The translations under genes were made by a program, and so were the position numbers. From Polaribacter butkevichii (GTDB lineage Bacteria > Bacteroidota > Bacteroidia > Flavobacteriales > Flavobacteriaceae): DNA of 64,000 nucleotides. The notes under the pieces were generated by a model. The model did no database searches and was not told the origin of the DNA. It saw only the letters and a program-made list of their open reading frames with translations. Positions 43,820-52,309 of this stretch are shown here, piece by piece; the first letter of the stretch is position 1; the number at the start of each line of letters is the position of its first letter. The DNA lies in NCBI RefSeq assembly GCF_038024105.1, contig NZ_CP150661.1, positions 3,935,501-3,999,500 of the forward strand, given 5' to 3'.

Positions 43820-46402
43820 ATGAGAATTTTAATACCTGTTTTAGTACTACTTTTTTCAACTTCTAGTTATTTTGGGCAACAGCAATCTCCTAACATATTG
43901 TTAATTATTGCCGATGATATGGGTATTGATGCTATTCCTGGATTTGGTATAAATGATGATTTACCTGTTACACCAACATTAGATTCTTTTAGAGAAAAAG
44001 GACTTGCTTTTACCAATTGTTGGGCAGCTCCACAATGTACACCAACGCGTGCAGCAATAATGAGTGGTAAATTTGGAGTTAAGACCGGAGTTATGAGACC
44101 TCCTTTAATTTTAGATACGAGCCATACTTCTTTGTTTACAAAGATAAAAGAACAAAGTACAACAGATTATGCCATGGCTTTAATTGGTAAATGGCATATT
44201 GGTGGTAATGATGTTAGTAATTACAGTCACCCAAAAGATTCTGGTGTACCTTATTACGAAGGGCTTTTTACCAGCCAGGTTTCTGACTACTATAATTGGA
44301 CCAAAGTAAATTCTGAAGGGAATGAAGAGCAAGTAACAGAATATGTAACAACGCATTTAACCAATAGCGCAATTTCTTGGATTGATGATCAAACAAAACC
44401 TTGGTTTTTATGGTTAGCTCATGTTGCTCCACATGTGCCTTTTCAAGAGCCTCCAACAGGAACTTACACCACAATACCTACAGATAACAGATCTACTTAT
44501 TTATCTATGATAGAATCTATGGATTATGAAATAGATAGGCTTATAAAAAGCATGGATGCAGAAACGTTAGAAAATACAGTTATCATTTTTATTGGTGATA
44601 ACGGTACGCCTGGTCAGGCAAATAGTTATTGGCCATCAGGACATGCAAAGGCTTCTATATATGAAGGAGGAATTCGTGTACCTATGATTATTACTGGTAA
44701 ATCTGTAGAAAGAGTAAATGAAGTAGAAACAAGTTTGGTGCAAGCTACCGATTTGCATGCTACCATTTTAGAGTTAGCGGGAGTGCAATTATTAGGAGGT
44801 ACAGAAAATAGTTTAAGTTTAAAACCGACGTTAAAATTTGAAAACCAAGTTTCAAAAAAAATAAATTACACAGATTATGAAAATGGAGGTATCCAATATT
44901 GGGCAACAAGAAACGATACATATAAATTAATTGAAGATGCTAACGGTAACGAGGAGTTTTACAATATTGTTACAGATATTAAAGAAGAAACCAATTTAAT
45001 AGGCAATTTAACTACAGAACAAGAAACTATTAAAAAGATGTTGCAGCAAGAAGCGCAAACCATTAGAAATGATTGGTCTTGTAACGACGGAATTAAAAAT
45101 GGAACAGAAACTACCATTGATGATTGTAATAATACTTGCGGTACTACAGATGTTTTAAGTTATGATAATATAGATTGTTGCGGCACACCATCTAGCCCAA
45201 GTATTTATTACGAATTTGTAGAACAAAACGAAAGAGTTGTTTATTCTAACAATTACCCAAACCATAATTTTTGTTTTGTTGCAGACAGAACGCCAGAACC
45301 TTATTATAGAGTTTACAGGTTCGATTTAAAACCTAAACTATCAGGACAAGTTACTAGTATTTCTAGAACAAATGGTAGACCTGTTAACTTTTTTGGGATT
45401 GCTTTAAATGGCGTTTATATGATGCCTGCACCAGCTACACCTTTTATTTTTGAAGATGTAAATACAGGAGAATATAATTGGGATTGGGTTTTTGAACCAA
45501 CAACAAATATTGGCGATGGAAGAGATTTTGTTGGTTTAGATTGTGCTTCTGCTCATGTAAATCCTAATTCGGGTTATCATTATCATGGAAATATGTTTGA
45601 GTATGTAGAAGAATTAGACCCAGGAATTTCTACATTAGATTCGCCACCCACAGAAGTTTTGCAAGTAGGTTGGGCTTCAGATGGGTTTCCCATTTTATAT
45701 CGTTTTGGTCCGGATAAAGAAGGTAATATTAAAGAAATGTTTCCGAGTTATCAATTAAAAAGTGGTTTACGACCAGGAGACGGGCTTAGTGCTCCTTGTG
45801 GTCCGTATTCTGGAAAATACACGAATGATTTTGGCTACGTAGCAGGAAAAGGAGATTTAGACGAATGTAACGGAATTGAAGCGTCAGTGACTTTAACAAC
45901 TGCCCAAGGTGAAGAAACTTTTGAATATTATTACGTGGTAACACAAGATTTTCCTCAGATTTCTAGATGTATGAAAGGAAATTTTAACGATAGTTTTATT
46001 AGTAGTTCTTCCGCTTTAAATGACGTGGATGCAGATGGAGATGGTTTTGTAAAAGCCTTTGATTGTGATGATACCAACCCAAATATAAATCCGTTTGCAA
46101 CGGACGATCCAACTACAAGTTTCGATGAAAGTTGTGGTACTACTTTAGGTACAAAAGAGCTAGCTTTAAAAGATTTAGGATATTATATCAACTCAAACCC
46201 TAATAATGGTAATTTTGCAATCATATCTACCAATTCAGAAGCCTATCAAGTTAAATTGTTTTCTATAAACGGACAGCTTGTTCGTGAAAAAACTGGTGAA
46301 GGTGTTGTAGAAATAAATAATGTAACAGGTGCTGGAGTTTACTTATTGAGTATTATAAAACAAAGGAAAGTATTGGGAACAACTAAAATTATTGTAAAAT
46401 GA
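43820..46402 (+). CDS. Sulfatase-YHYH fusion protein with T9SS sorting tail
   Basis: This is an unusual multidomain secreted protein of 860 residues. After a signal peptide (RILIPVLVLLFSTSSYFGQQ) comes a type I sulfatase domain (about 25-415) with the metal motif IADDMG, the formylglycine site CTPTR at Cys73, GKWHIGG and FIGDNGTPG. A cysteine-rich joint follows (about 415-460). Next is a YHYH domain (about 465-735) with YHYH at 586-589 and the VGWASDGFPILYRFG motif. A MopE-like metal motif (DVDADGDGFVKAFDCDD, about 735-755) and a sorting tail (NPNNGNFAIIS to TKIIVK) complete it. The sulfatase needs a modifying enzyme encoded elsewhere. The 3' end overlaps the next gene by 4 bp. Confidence 0.93.
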   Translation: MRILIPVLVLLFSTSSYFGQQQSPNILLIIADDMGIDAIPGFGINDDLPVTPTLDSFREKGLAFTNCWAAPQCTPTRAAIMSGKFGVKTGVMRPPLILDTSHTSLFTKIKEQSTTDYAMALIGKWHIGGNDVSNYSHPKDSGVPYYEGLFTSQVSDYYNWTKVNSEGNEEQVTEYVTTHLTNSAISWIDDQTKPWFLWLAHVAPHVPFQEPPTGTYTTIPTDNRSTYLSMIESMDYEIDRLIKSMDAETLENTVIIFIGDNGTPGQANSYWPSGHAKASIYEGGIRVPMIITGKSVERVNEVETSLVQATDLHATILELAGVQLLGGTENSLSLKPTLKFENQVSKKINYTDYENGGIQYWATRNDTYKLIEDANGNEEFYNIVTDIKEETNLIGNLTTEQETIKKMLQQEAQTIRNDWSCNDGIKNGTETTIDDCNNTCGTTDVLSYDNIDCCGTPSSPSIYYEFVEQNERVVYSNNYPNHNFCFVADRTPEPYYRVYRFDLKPKLSGQVTSISRTNGRPVNFFGIALNGVYMMPAPATPFIFEDVNTGEYNWDWVFEPTTNIGDGRDFVGLDCASAHVNPNSGYHYHGNMFEYVEELDPGISTLDSPPTEVLQVGWASDGFPILYRFGPDKEGNIKEMFPSYQLKSGLRPGDGLSAPCGPYSGKYTNDFGYVAGKGDLDECNGIEASVTLTTAQGEETFEYYYVVTQDFPQISRCMKGNFNDSFISSSSALNDVDADGDGFVKAFDCDDTNPNINPFATDDPTTSFDESCGTTLGTKELALKDLGYYINSNPNNGNFAIISTNSEAYQVKLFSINGQLVREKTGEGVVEINNVTGAGVYLLSIIKQRKVLGTTKIIVK

Positions 46403-46860
46403 GAATTTTAATAATAATCTGTTTTGCTTTCTTAAACATTAATATGACAAATGATGTGCACGAATCTATTTCGGCTACATTTAATGTGATAAAAAGAGGA
46501 CACGTTTTAATGCTGGAAATTGAGTTTGATGAAGAAAACTTTATCAAGTTTGGTGAATCTAGTAGTTTGCATGTCTCTAAAGAGGATTTTGGTAACTATT
46601 TAAACAAAACTACAAGTTGGGAGTTTGATGGTAAAAAGTTAATACCACAAATTTTAGACGTACAATCAGGAGAACATCATACAAAAGTTACCTGTTTTTT
46701 ATCTAAAAATCCAGATAATATAAAGTCAGTTAAAATTAAAAACGAATTTTTATTGAATGTAGCATCGCACTCTAATATTGTTCAATTAGACATTAACAAT
46801 ACGTTTAAAGACTTTAGATTACATAAAGGAAGAAAAAAAATAAGCTTAAATTATAATTAA
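46399..46860 (+). CDS. Small secreted protein coupled to the sulfatase (DUF6702-like?)
   Basis: This 153-residue protein starts in an ATGA overlap with the sulfatase-YHYH stop codon, so translation is coupled. It has a short hydrophobic N-terminus (RILIIICFAFLNINMTN) likely to be a signal peptide. The rest alternates strands (SISATFNVIKRGHVLMLEIE, EHHTKVTCFLSKN, SVKIKNEFLLNVASHSNIVQ). The pattern resembles the DUF6702-type secreted proteins, but I am not sure of the family. Partnership with the fusion protein is inferred from the coupling. Confidence 0.72.
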   Translation: MRILIIICFAFLNINMTNDVHESISATFNVIKRGHVLMLEIEFDEENFIKFGESSSLHVSKEDFGNYLNKTTSWEFDGKKLIPQILDVQSGEHHTKVTCFLSKNPDNIKSVKIKNEFLLNVASHSNIVQLDINNTFKDFRLHKGRKKISLNYN

Positions 46861-46878
46861 TATAATTTAAGCTTATTT
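46838..46878. terminator. Perfect 18-bp bidirectional terminator hairpin
   Basis: Two exact inverted 18-base arms (AAATAAGCTTAAATTATA and its complement) enclose a 5-base loop. The loop includes the last bases and stop codon of the plus-strand gene, and the right arm ends 7 bp before the stop codon of rlmD. A run of A residues on the left gives the minus transcript a T8 tail. Confidence 0.88.
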
Positions 46879-46885
46879 AGTGTTT

Positions 46886-48337
46886 TTATCTCTCAAATAA
46901 AACCACAGTTTCTATATGACTTGTATGGGGAAATTGATCTACCAAACTAATTTTTTTAATTTGATAACCAGCTTCAGCTAACAATTCTGTATCTCTAGCT
47001 TGCGTTGCAGGGTTACAAGAAACATACACCATTCTGTCTGCATTTAAATTGATGATTTTCTGCAATGTTTTAGGCGCAATTCCTGCTCTAGCAGGATCTA
47101 AAATAATAGTTTTAATTTTATCTTTAAACTCAGGATGAGCAATTAAAAACTTACCAACATCAGCAGCATAAAACTTTAGGCCATCAATATTATTTCTTTT
47201 GGCATTTTTCTTTGCATCTTCAATGGCAGAAGCTACAATATCTACACCAACAATTTTTGCGTTTTCACTTTTAGAAGCCACAATCTGACCGATTGTTCCT
47301 GTTCCGCAGAATAAATCCATTACAACTGTATTGTCTACTTTCGTTTTATCTTCTAAAACATATTCAACAACTTTGTTATATAATTTTTCGGCACATTTTG
47401 GGTTGGTTTGAAAAAAGCTTTTCATGCTAATTTCAAAGTTTAAACCTAATAATTCTTCTACAACTTTATCTTTACCATACACCAAATCTAAACTACCAGC
47501 AGTTGCAATAGTTCTATCACCAGTTTCATCATTAATTGTATGTAATAATCCAGCTAATCTTTCGCCAAAAATATTTTTTAAAAATTCTGCAAAAGCTTGT
47601 AGGTCGAACTTCGACAACTCAGGAGAAGTGGTTACTAAATTACATAGTAATTCATCCGTTTTAAAAGATTTTCTTACTACAAAATATCTAAAGAAACCTG
47701 TCTTTTTTGGTCCATGCCAAGGCTCTAAACCTGTATCTATACAATATTTACGAATGTTTTTTAGATTGTCTTCTAGTTGTTTATCAAACAAACCAGAGTC
47801 TTTTTCTAAATTATCTCCCATCCACCAAACACCACGTCTTTTAAAACCAAGTGTAAACTCGTCTTTATCTCTTTTGGCAACTCTATCGTAACCAATTGCA
47901 GAGAAACCGTATTCCATTTTATTTCTGTAATGAAATACATTTGGTGAGGTAACAAATTCATCAAAAAGATCTTCAATATTTTCTACTTTTCCTATTTTTT
48001 TAAATAAAGTTAAAGTACTTTCTTTTTTATATTGATGTTGTAAATCAATTGGTAATTGAATGTAAGGTGCACCAGGAATGTCTTGAAAAGGTACTTCTAC
48101 TTCATCTTCAGAGTGTTCTAAAACATCAATTAATTTAGCTTCTGCATAGTTTTTACTCGACTTACTTATTTGCGCTTTTACCAATTGACCAGGTAAGGTA
48201 TTGGGTACAAAAATAACAAAACTACCGTCTTCAGATTTTATTCTTGCAATTCCTTTTCCGCCAAAAGCGTAATCTTCAATTTTTAATTCTAAAACTTGAT
48301 TCTTCTTTACAAATTTGTTTCGTTCTCTACGTGGCAT
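46886..48337 (-). CDS. rlmD: 23S rRNA (uracil-1939-C5)-methyltransferase
   Basis: This RlmD/RumA-family SAM-dependent methyltransferase modifies U1939 of 23S rRNA. From the ATG at 48337 it has 483 residues. An RNA-binding TRAM domain (VLELKIEDYAFGGKGIARI) opens the protein, and the FRYFVVRKS segment lies in the middle. The SAM-binding motif is VMDLFCGTGTIGQIV and the catalytic cysteine is in MVYVSCNPATQARD. An open frame continues 21 codons further upstream to 48400. That extension runs through the terminator of the preceding gene and is not family-like, so I prefer the internal ATG (PRRERNKFVKKNQ). Confidence 0.93.
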   Translation of the reverse strand: MPRRERNKFVKKNQVLELKIEDYAFGGKGIARIKSEDGSFVIFVPNTLPGQLVKAQISKSSKNYAEAKLIDVLEHSEDEVEVPFQDIPGAPYIQLPIDLQHQYKKESTLTLFKKIGKVENIEDLFDEFVTSPNVFHYRNKMEYGFSAIGYDRVAKRDKDEFTLGFKRRGVWWMGDNLEKDSGLFDKQLEDNLKNIRKYCIDTGLEPWHGPKKTGFFRYFVVRKSFKTDELLCNLVTTSPELSKFDLQAFAEFLKNIFGERLAGLLHTINDETGDRTIATAGSLDLVYGKDKVVEELLGLNFEISMKSFFQTNPKCAEKLYNKVVEYVLEDKTKVDNTVVMDLFCGTGTIGQIVASKSENAKIVGVDIVASAIEDAKKNAKRNNIDGLKFYAADVGKFLIAHPEFKDKIKTIILDPARAGIAPKTLQKIINLNADRMVYVSCNPATQARDTELLAEAGYQIKKISLVDQFPHTSHIETVVLFER

Positions 48338-48390
48338 TCTTAATTGTTTATGGGTTGCAAAATTAGGGAAAATATAGTTTGATGAAACAA

Positions 48391-48417
48391 AAAAGGCCAC
48401 TCATTTGAGTAGCCTTT
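48391..48417 (-). terminator. Intrinsic terminator after the OmpA-family gene
   Basis: The hairpin AAAAGGCCACTCA/TGAGTAGCCTTTT with a 2-base loop is followed on the minus strand by a T run. It ends transcription of the OmpA/lipocalin pair and overlaps the spurious upstream extension of rlmD. Confidence 0.85.
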
Positions 48418-48437
48418 TTATAAATGTAAGATTCTAT

Positions 48438-49133
48438 TTAGTTTCCAGCTTCTTTTTTAGCTGCTTCAATCATTTGTTCGTTTGCTACAATAGCAAATTC
48501 TACACGTCTGTTTTTACTTCTTCCTTCTGCAGTTTCATTCGTTGCAATTGGGTCATTAACACCTAAACCTTTGGTTTCAATTCTTCCGTTATTTAAGCCC
48601 TTTGTAGTTAAAAAGTCTTTTACAGAGCTTGCTCTTTTTGCAGATAAAGTTTGGTTATATTCAACTCTCCCCGTGCTATCTGTATAACCATAAATAACAA
48701 TATTAGTGTTTTCGTAACTATTAAAAATAGGAACTAACTTTTCTAAATTAGCTTTTGCAGTTGCAGACAAGGTTGCTTTATTTGTGTCAAATCTAACCGC
48801 ATTTTCACCTAAAGTTAACATAATCCCTTCACCAACTCTTTCTACTTCTGCACCTGGTAAAGCTTCTTCTATTTCTCTAGCTTGCTTGTCCATTTTATTA
48901 CCGATAACTCCACCAGCAACACCACCAATAACACCACCTAATACTGCTCCTAATTCAGAGTTTTTACCGTTACCAACATTGTTACCAATTACAGCACCTA
49001 AAATTGCACCTGCAGCAGTACCAATACCAGCACCTTTTTGTGTGTTATTTGCATTTTTAACAGCTTCACAAGATGTAAGTGAACCTAGAGATATAAGTAA
49101 TACTGCTAAACTATAAATTATTGTTTTTTTCAT
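48438..49133 (-). CDS. OmpA-family lipoprotein with glycine-zipper segment
   Basis: This 231-residue outer-membrane lipoprotein anchors peptidoglycan. A lipobox (LGSLTSC, Cys22) is followed by a glycine-zipper stretch (GIGTAAGAILGAVIGNNVGN and GGVIGGVAGGVIGNKMDKQ, about 36-85). The C-terminal OmpA peptidoglycan-binding domain (about 105-222) has VRFDTNKATL, NTNIVIYGYTDSTG and NQTLSAKRASSVKDFL, with the diaminopimelate-binding NRRVEFAI end. It resembles E. coli YiaD. The lipocalin-like gene precedes it by 8 bp on the same transcript. Confidence 0.94.
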   Translation of the reverse strand: MKKTIIYSLAVLLISLGSLTSCEAVKNANNTQKGAGIGTAAGAILGAVIGNNVGNGKNSELGAVLGGVIGGVAGGVIGNKMDKQAREIEEALPGAEVERVGEGIMLTLGENAVRFDTNKATLSATAKANLEKLVPIFNSYENTNIVIYGYTDSTGRVEYNQTLSAKRASSVKDFLTTKGLNNGRIETKGLGVNDPIATNETAEGRSKNRRVEFAIVANEQMIEAAKKEAGN

Positions 49134-49141
49134 CGTTTTTC

Positions 49142-49624
49142 TTATTGATTTGTTTGTTGAAATGTATATGTAATACTTTTTTCTTGTCCTGCAACGTTAA
49201 TTTTGTCTACTAAGTCGAAACTAGTTGGAGTTAAATTTGTTAATTTTAAAACAAAACCATTATTAACTTCTTTTGCTTTATAATCATTAATAATTTTTAA
49301 AACAAAATTTCCTTCTTTATTAACGTACCAAGTTATAGGAGAACTAAAATCTTTACAAGAAGTACTTGGGCTATTTAGTGTCATTTCTCCTTTATTGTTA
49401 TTCGAGATAAAGCTCCAATTACTACCAATAAAACATTTTGAGTCTGCTAAATTAAAAGACGTTACTTTTAAATAATCAGATCCTGGATAGTTTACTGCTG
49501 TAATTGTAAAATTTCCTTTTAAACTACGTTCGGTTTTATTGTCTAATTTAGTATTGACTGTTGATGTAGATTTACACCCAATCATTGCTGTTAATAATAA
49601 GACAATACATAAAATTTTTTTCAT
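49142..49624 (-). CDS. Lipocalin-like lipoprotein
   Basis: This 160-residue predicted lipoprotein (lipobox AMIGC, Cys17) has a mature part resembling the Bacteroidota lipocalin-like group. Strands typical of it are KGNFTITAVNYPGSDYLKVT, FIGSNWSFISNNNKGEMTLN, ITWYVNKEGNFVLKI and SITYTFQQTN at the end. The conserved GxW-type motif near the middle (SNWSF) fits. It is co-directional with and 8 bp upstream of the OmpA-family gene, so the two are probably one operon serving envelope integrity. The ligand is unknown. Confidence 0.78.
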   Translation of the reverse strand: MKKILCIVLLLTAMIGCKSTSTVNTKLDNKTERSLKGNFTITAVNYPGSDYLKVTSFNLADSKCFIGSNWSFISNNNKGEMTLNSPSTSCKDFSSPITWYVNKEGNFVLKIINDYKAKEVNNGFVLKLTNLTPTSFDLVDKINVAGQEKSITYTFQQTNQ

Positions 49625-49782
49625 AAATAATATAAATTAATTTTTGTAAAGTTAAGAATACTTGTTGGCATTTTCTTTTTTAATATGCTATAGTTTATAA
49701 GACACATTTACTTGTAAATAGTCACTATTATTTTAAGTAAATATTCATTAATAATACTTATTAAAAAAGCTAAAAAAAAATA

Positions 49783-49816
49783 AAAGCGTTGCTACTTTTT
49801 ACAGAGGCAACGCTTT
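49783..49816 (-). terminator. Intrinsic terminator after the cytochrome c gene
   Basis: A 10-bp perfect stem (AAAGCGTTGC/GCAACGCTTT) with a 14-base loop is followed on the minus strand by an A/T-rich tail with a long T run. It lies about 22 bp beyond the cytochrome stop codon. Confidence 0.88.
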
Positions 49817-49837
49817 AAAAAATTTAGGGGCTATGTA

Positions 49838-50209
49838 TTATTTAATACTCATAATGTATTCAGAAATGTCTTTTAAATCTTCAGCTTTCATAGGTTTTGT
49901 AATACTAAGACTTGCCTGCATAATTGCTGTTTGTCCTGATTCAGTTTCTACAATAGGTTTTGCTTTACCTTGTAAAAACAACACAATGCTTGCTTTTTTT
50001 GCTTTGTATTTAGCCGCAATGTCTTTTAAAGAAGGTCCTACAACTTTTACTTTTTCTTGATGGCAAGCACTACATGTTTTGCTAGCAAATAGTTTTTTTC
50101 CGTTTTCTAAAGAAGACTTTGTATAAAGTATTGTTTCTTTCTCTGTTTTTAAGGTAAAACTAGATAAAACAAAACAGAGAGTTACAAGGGGTAATACAAT
50201 TTTTTTCAT
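49838..50209 (-). CDS. Monoheme class I cytochrome c
   Basis: This 123-residue periplasmic cytochrome c is an electron carrier. The signal peptide is MKKIVLPLVTLCFVLSSFTL. The heme site CSACH (Cys46, Cys49, His50) is followed by GPSLKDIAAKYKAKK, and the distal methionine is probably in the TAIMQASLSITKP region. The C-terminal helix is EDLKDISEYIMSI. It resembles cytochrome c-551/552-type domains. The gene stands alone with its own terminator. Confidence 0.93.
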   Translation of the reverse strand: MKKIVLPLVTLCFVLSSFTLKTEKETILYTKSSLENGKKLFASKTCSACHQEKVKVVGPSLKDIAAKYKAKKASIVLFLQGKAKPIVETESGQTAIMQASLSITKPMKAEDLKDISEYIMSIK

Positions 50210-50294
50210 TGTGACTTTAATTTAAAAAATGATTGTAAAAATAATTAGATGTTTTTTCTTTTATTATGATAAAAGTCAGGTTAAAATATTTCAT

Positions 50295-50302
50295 TACTTT
50301 TG
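50295..50302 (+). promoter_or_regulatory. Candidate -7 promoter box for rocD
   Basis: TACTTTTG fits TAnnTTTG exactly. It leaves a leader of roughly 105 bases that includes a small TTTCAG/CTGAAA hairpin (near 50340-50358). No clear -33 TTTG is visible. Confidence 0.5.
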
Positions 50303-50413
50303 TTAAACTTCGGGGATGATTTCTTTCCCACGCTGAATTTTCAGTTTTCACTGAAAGGATAAAGGTAGAACAGGAATGGTTATTTAATTATAAACATTTA
50401 AAACGAAAAAAAA

Positions 50414-51658
50414 ATGACTGTTTTAGACAAACTGACTTCGAAAGAAGCAATCGAATTAGAAGACAAATATGGTGCGCACAACTATCATCCGCTTCCTGTG
50501 GTTTTAAGTAGGGGTGAAGGTGTTTATGTTTGGGATGCAGAAGGTAAACGATATTATGATTTTTTATCAGCATATTCTGCTGTAAACCAAGGGCATTGTC
50601 ATCCTAAAATTGTGGATGCTATGGTAAATCAAGCAAAAACATTAACCTTAACTTCTAGAGCATTTTATAATGATGTGTTAGGGAAATATGAAAAATTTGC
50701 AACAGAGCTTTTTGGTTTTGATAAATTATTACCAATGAATACTGGTGCAGAGGCTGTAGAAACGGCTTTAAAAATTGCTAGAAAATGGGCGTATGAAGTA
50801 AAAGGTATTAAAGAAAATAAGGCAGAAATTGTGGTTTGTGAAAATAATTTTCATGGAAGAACAACTACAATTATTTCTTTTTCTAATGATCCAGTTGCAA
50901 GAAGAAATTTTGGACCATATACCAAAGGGTTTCTAAAAATTGAATATGATAATTTACAAGAATTACAAGAGGTTTTAGAAAGTAGTAATAATATTGCAGC
51001 ATTTTTAGTAGAACCTATACAAGGTGAAGCAGGTGTTTATGTACCGTCTGAAGGTTATTTAGCAGCTGCTAAAAAATTGTGTGAAGATTACAATGTACTT
51101 TTTATTGCTGATGAGGTACAAACAGGAATTGCTAGAACAGGTAAAATGTTAGCCGTAGATCATGAAAACGTGCAACCAGATATTTTAATTTTGGGTAAAG
51201 CATTAAGTGGTGGGGCGTATCCTGTTTCTGCTGTTTTGGCAAATAACAACATTATGGATGTTATTCAACCAGGAAACCATGGTTCTACTTTTGGAGGAAA
51301 CCCAATTGCTGCTGCTGTGGCTATTGCTGCTTTAGAGGTAGTTGCCGATGAAAAATTAGCAGATAATGCAGAGGCTTTAGGACTTGTTTTTAGAGCTGAA
51401 TTGTCTGCTTTTGCAAAAGAAAACGATTTGGTAAAATCTGTAAGAGGTAAAGGTTTGTTAAATGCTGTTTTAATTAACGATACAGAAGATAGTTCTACTG
51501 CTTGGGATATTTGTATAAAATTGCGTGACAATGGTTTATTAGCAAAACCTACGCATGGTAATATTATTCGTTTTGCACCACCTTTGGTGATGAATAAAGA
51601 GCAGTTAATGGATTGTATTGCTATTATTAAAAAAACTATTTCTGATTTTAAAAAGTAA
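50414..51658 (+). CDS. rocD: Ornithine aminotransferase
   Basis: This class III PLP aminotransferase transfers the delta-amino group of ornithine to 2-oxoglutarate in arginine/proline metabolism. The 414 residues carry [20 protein letters not shown], the typical OAT N-terminus, and [18 protein letters not shown]. The [20 protein letters not shown] and [17 protein letters not shown] motifs follow, with the PLP lysine in [31 protein letters not shown] and the [10 protein letters not shown] end are also typical. Length is normal. It is a single-gene transcript with an apparent leader. Confidence 0.97.
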   Translation: MTVLDKLTSKEAIELEDKYGAHNYHPLPVVLSRGEGVYVWDAEGKRYYDFLSAYSAVNQGHCHPKIVDAMVNQAKTLTLTSRAFYNDVLGKYEKFATELFGFDKLLPMNTGAEAVETALKIARKWAYEVKGIKENKAEIVVCENNFHGRTTTIISFSNDPVARRNFGPYTKGFLKIEYDNLQELQEVLESSNNIAAFLVEPIQGEAGVYVPSEGYLAAAKKLCEDYNVLFIADEVQTGIARTGKMLAVDHENVQPDILILGKALSGGAYPVSAVLANNNIMDVIQPGNHGSTFGGNPIAAAVAIAALEVVADEKLADNAEALGLVFRAELSAFAKENDLVKSVRGKGLLNAVLINDTEDSSTAWDICIKLRDNGLLAKPTHGNIIRFAPPLVMNKEQLMDCIAIIKKTISDFKK

Positions 51659-51762
51659 AACAATGTTTGTTTTTTTGCAAAAGTAAAAAGACCGAGTTAA
51701 TCAATATTTAGTCACGAATGCACAAAGTTATAATTGTGAATTCGTGGCTTCTTTTTTTTGTT

Positions 51763-51770
51763 TATTTTTG
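51763..51770 (+). promoter_or_regulatory. Candidate -7 promoter box for the DUF5362 gene
   Basis: TATTTTTG matches TAnnTTTG and sits 27 bp before the ATG at 51798. The -33 position is not conserved. Confidence 0.4.
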
Positions 51771-51797
51771 AACAAACGAAACCATACAACTTAAATT

Positions 51798-52238
51798 ATG
51801 ATAAACAATCCTATTACACAATTAGAGCAATTAACAATAACAAGTGCATCTAAAAGCTTTTTAAGAGAAACCGCTAAATGGGCGAAGTTTTTATCAATTA
51901 TTGGTTTTATATTAATTGGATTGATGTTGATTTTTGCCATTTTTGCGACTACTATTTTTGAATTAGCTGCTCAAATGCAACCAAATATACCCAAAGGTTT
52001 AGGATTAACTATGACTATTACTTACTTGGTTTTATCTGTTATTTACTTTTTTCCTGTGTATTATTTATTACAATTTTCTATAAAGATGAAAAAAGCATTG
52101 GCTACAAAAAGTGATGAAACTTTAGCAAAAGCTTTAGAAATGCTAAAATCGCATTATAAATTTATTGGTGTCTTTACAATTATAACCTTATCCTTATATG
52201 CTTTATTATTTGTAGTTGCTGCCTTGGGTGCAATTTAA
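51798..52238 (+). CDS. DUF5362-family membrane protein
   Basis: This 146-residue protein has three or four membrane segments (FLSIIGFILIGLMLIFAIFA, LTMTITYLVLSVIYFFPVYY, FIGVFTIITLSLYALLFVVA). It matches the DUF5362 pattern of Bacteroidota: an N-terminal LRETAKWAKFLSIIGFI, a FPVYYLLQFSIKMKKAL middle helix and a charged linker (KSDETLAKALEMLKSHYKF). The function is unknown. The gene is followed by a strong terminator shared with the convergent AsmA-like gene. Confidence 0.87.
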   Translation: MINNPITQLEQLTITSASKSFLRETAKWAKFLSIIGFILIGLMLIFAIFATTIFELAAQMQPNIPKGLGLTMTITYLVLSVIYFFPVYYLLQFSIKMKKALATKSDETLAKALEMLKSHYKFIGVFTIITLSLYALLFVVAALGAI

Positions 52239-52258
52239 TAAGTAAATTAATTATATAA

Positions 52259-52289
52259 AAAAAGGGAAGCATACTGCTTCCCTTTTTTT
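52259..52289. terminator. Bidirectional terminator between DUF5362 and AsmA-like genes
   Basis: The hairpin AAAAGGGAAGCA/TGCTTCCCTTTT with a 3-base loop is flanked by A and T runs on both sides. It lies between convergent genes. Confidence 0.9.
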
Positions 52290-52309
52290 ATGAACTTAAA
52301 TCTGTAAAA

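Noticed and set aside
47424..47891. A 155-codon plus-strand frame opposite rlmD.
   Set aside because: It lies entirely inside the coding region of a well-supported gene and has no family-like features.
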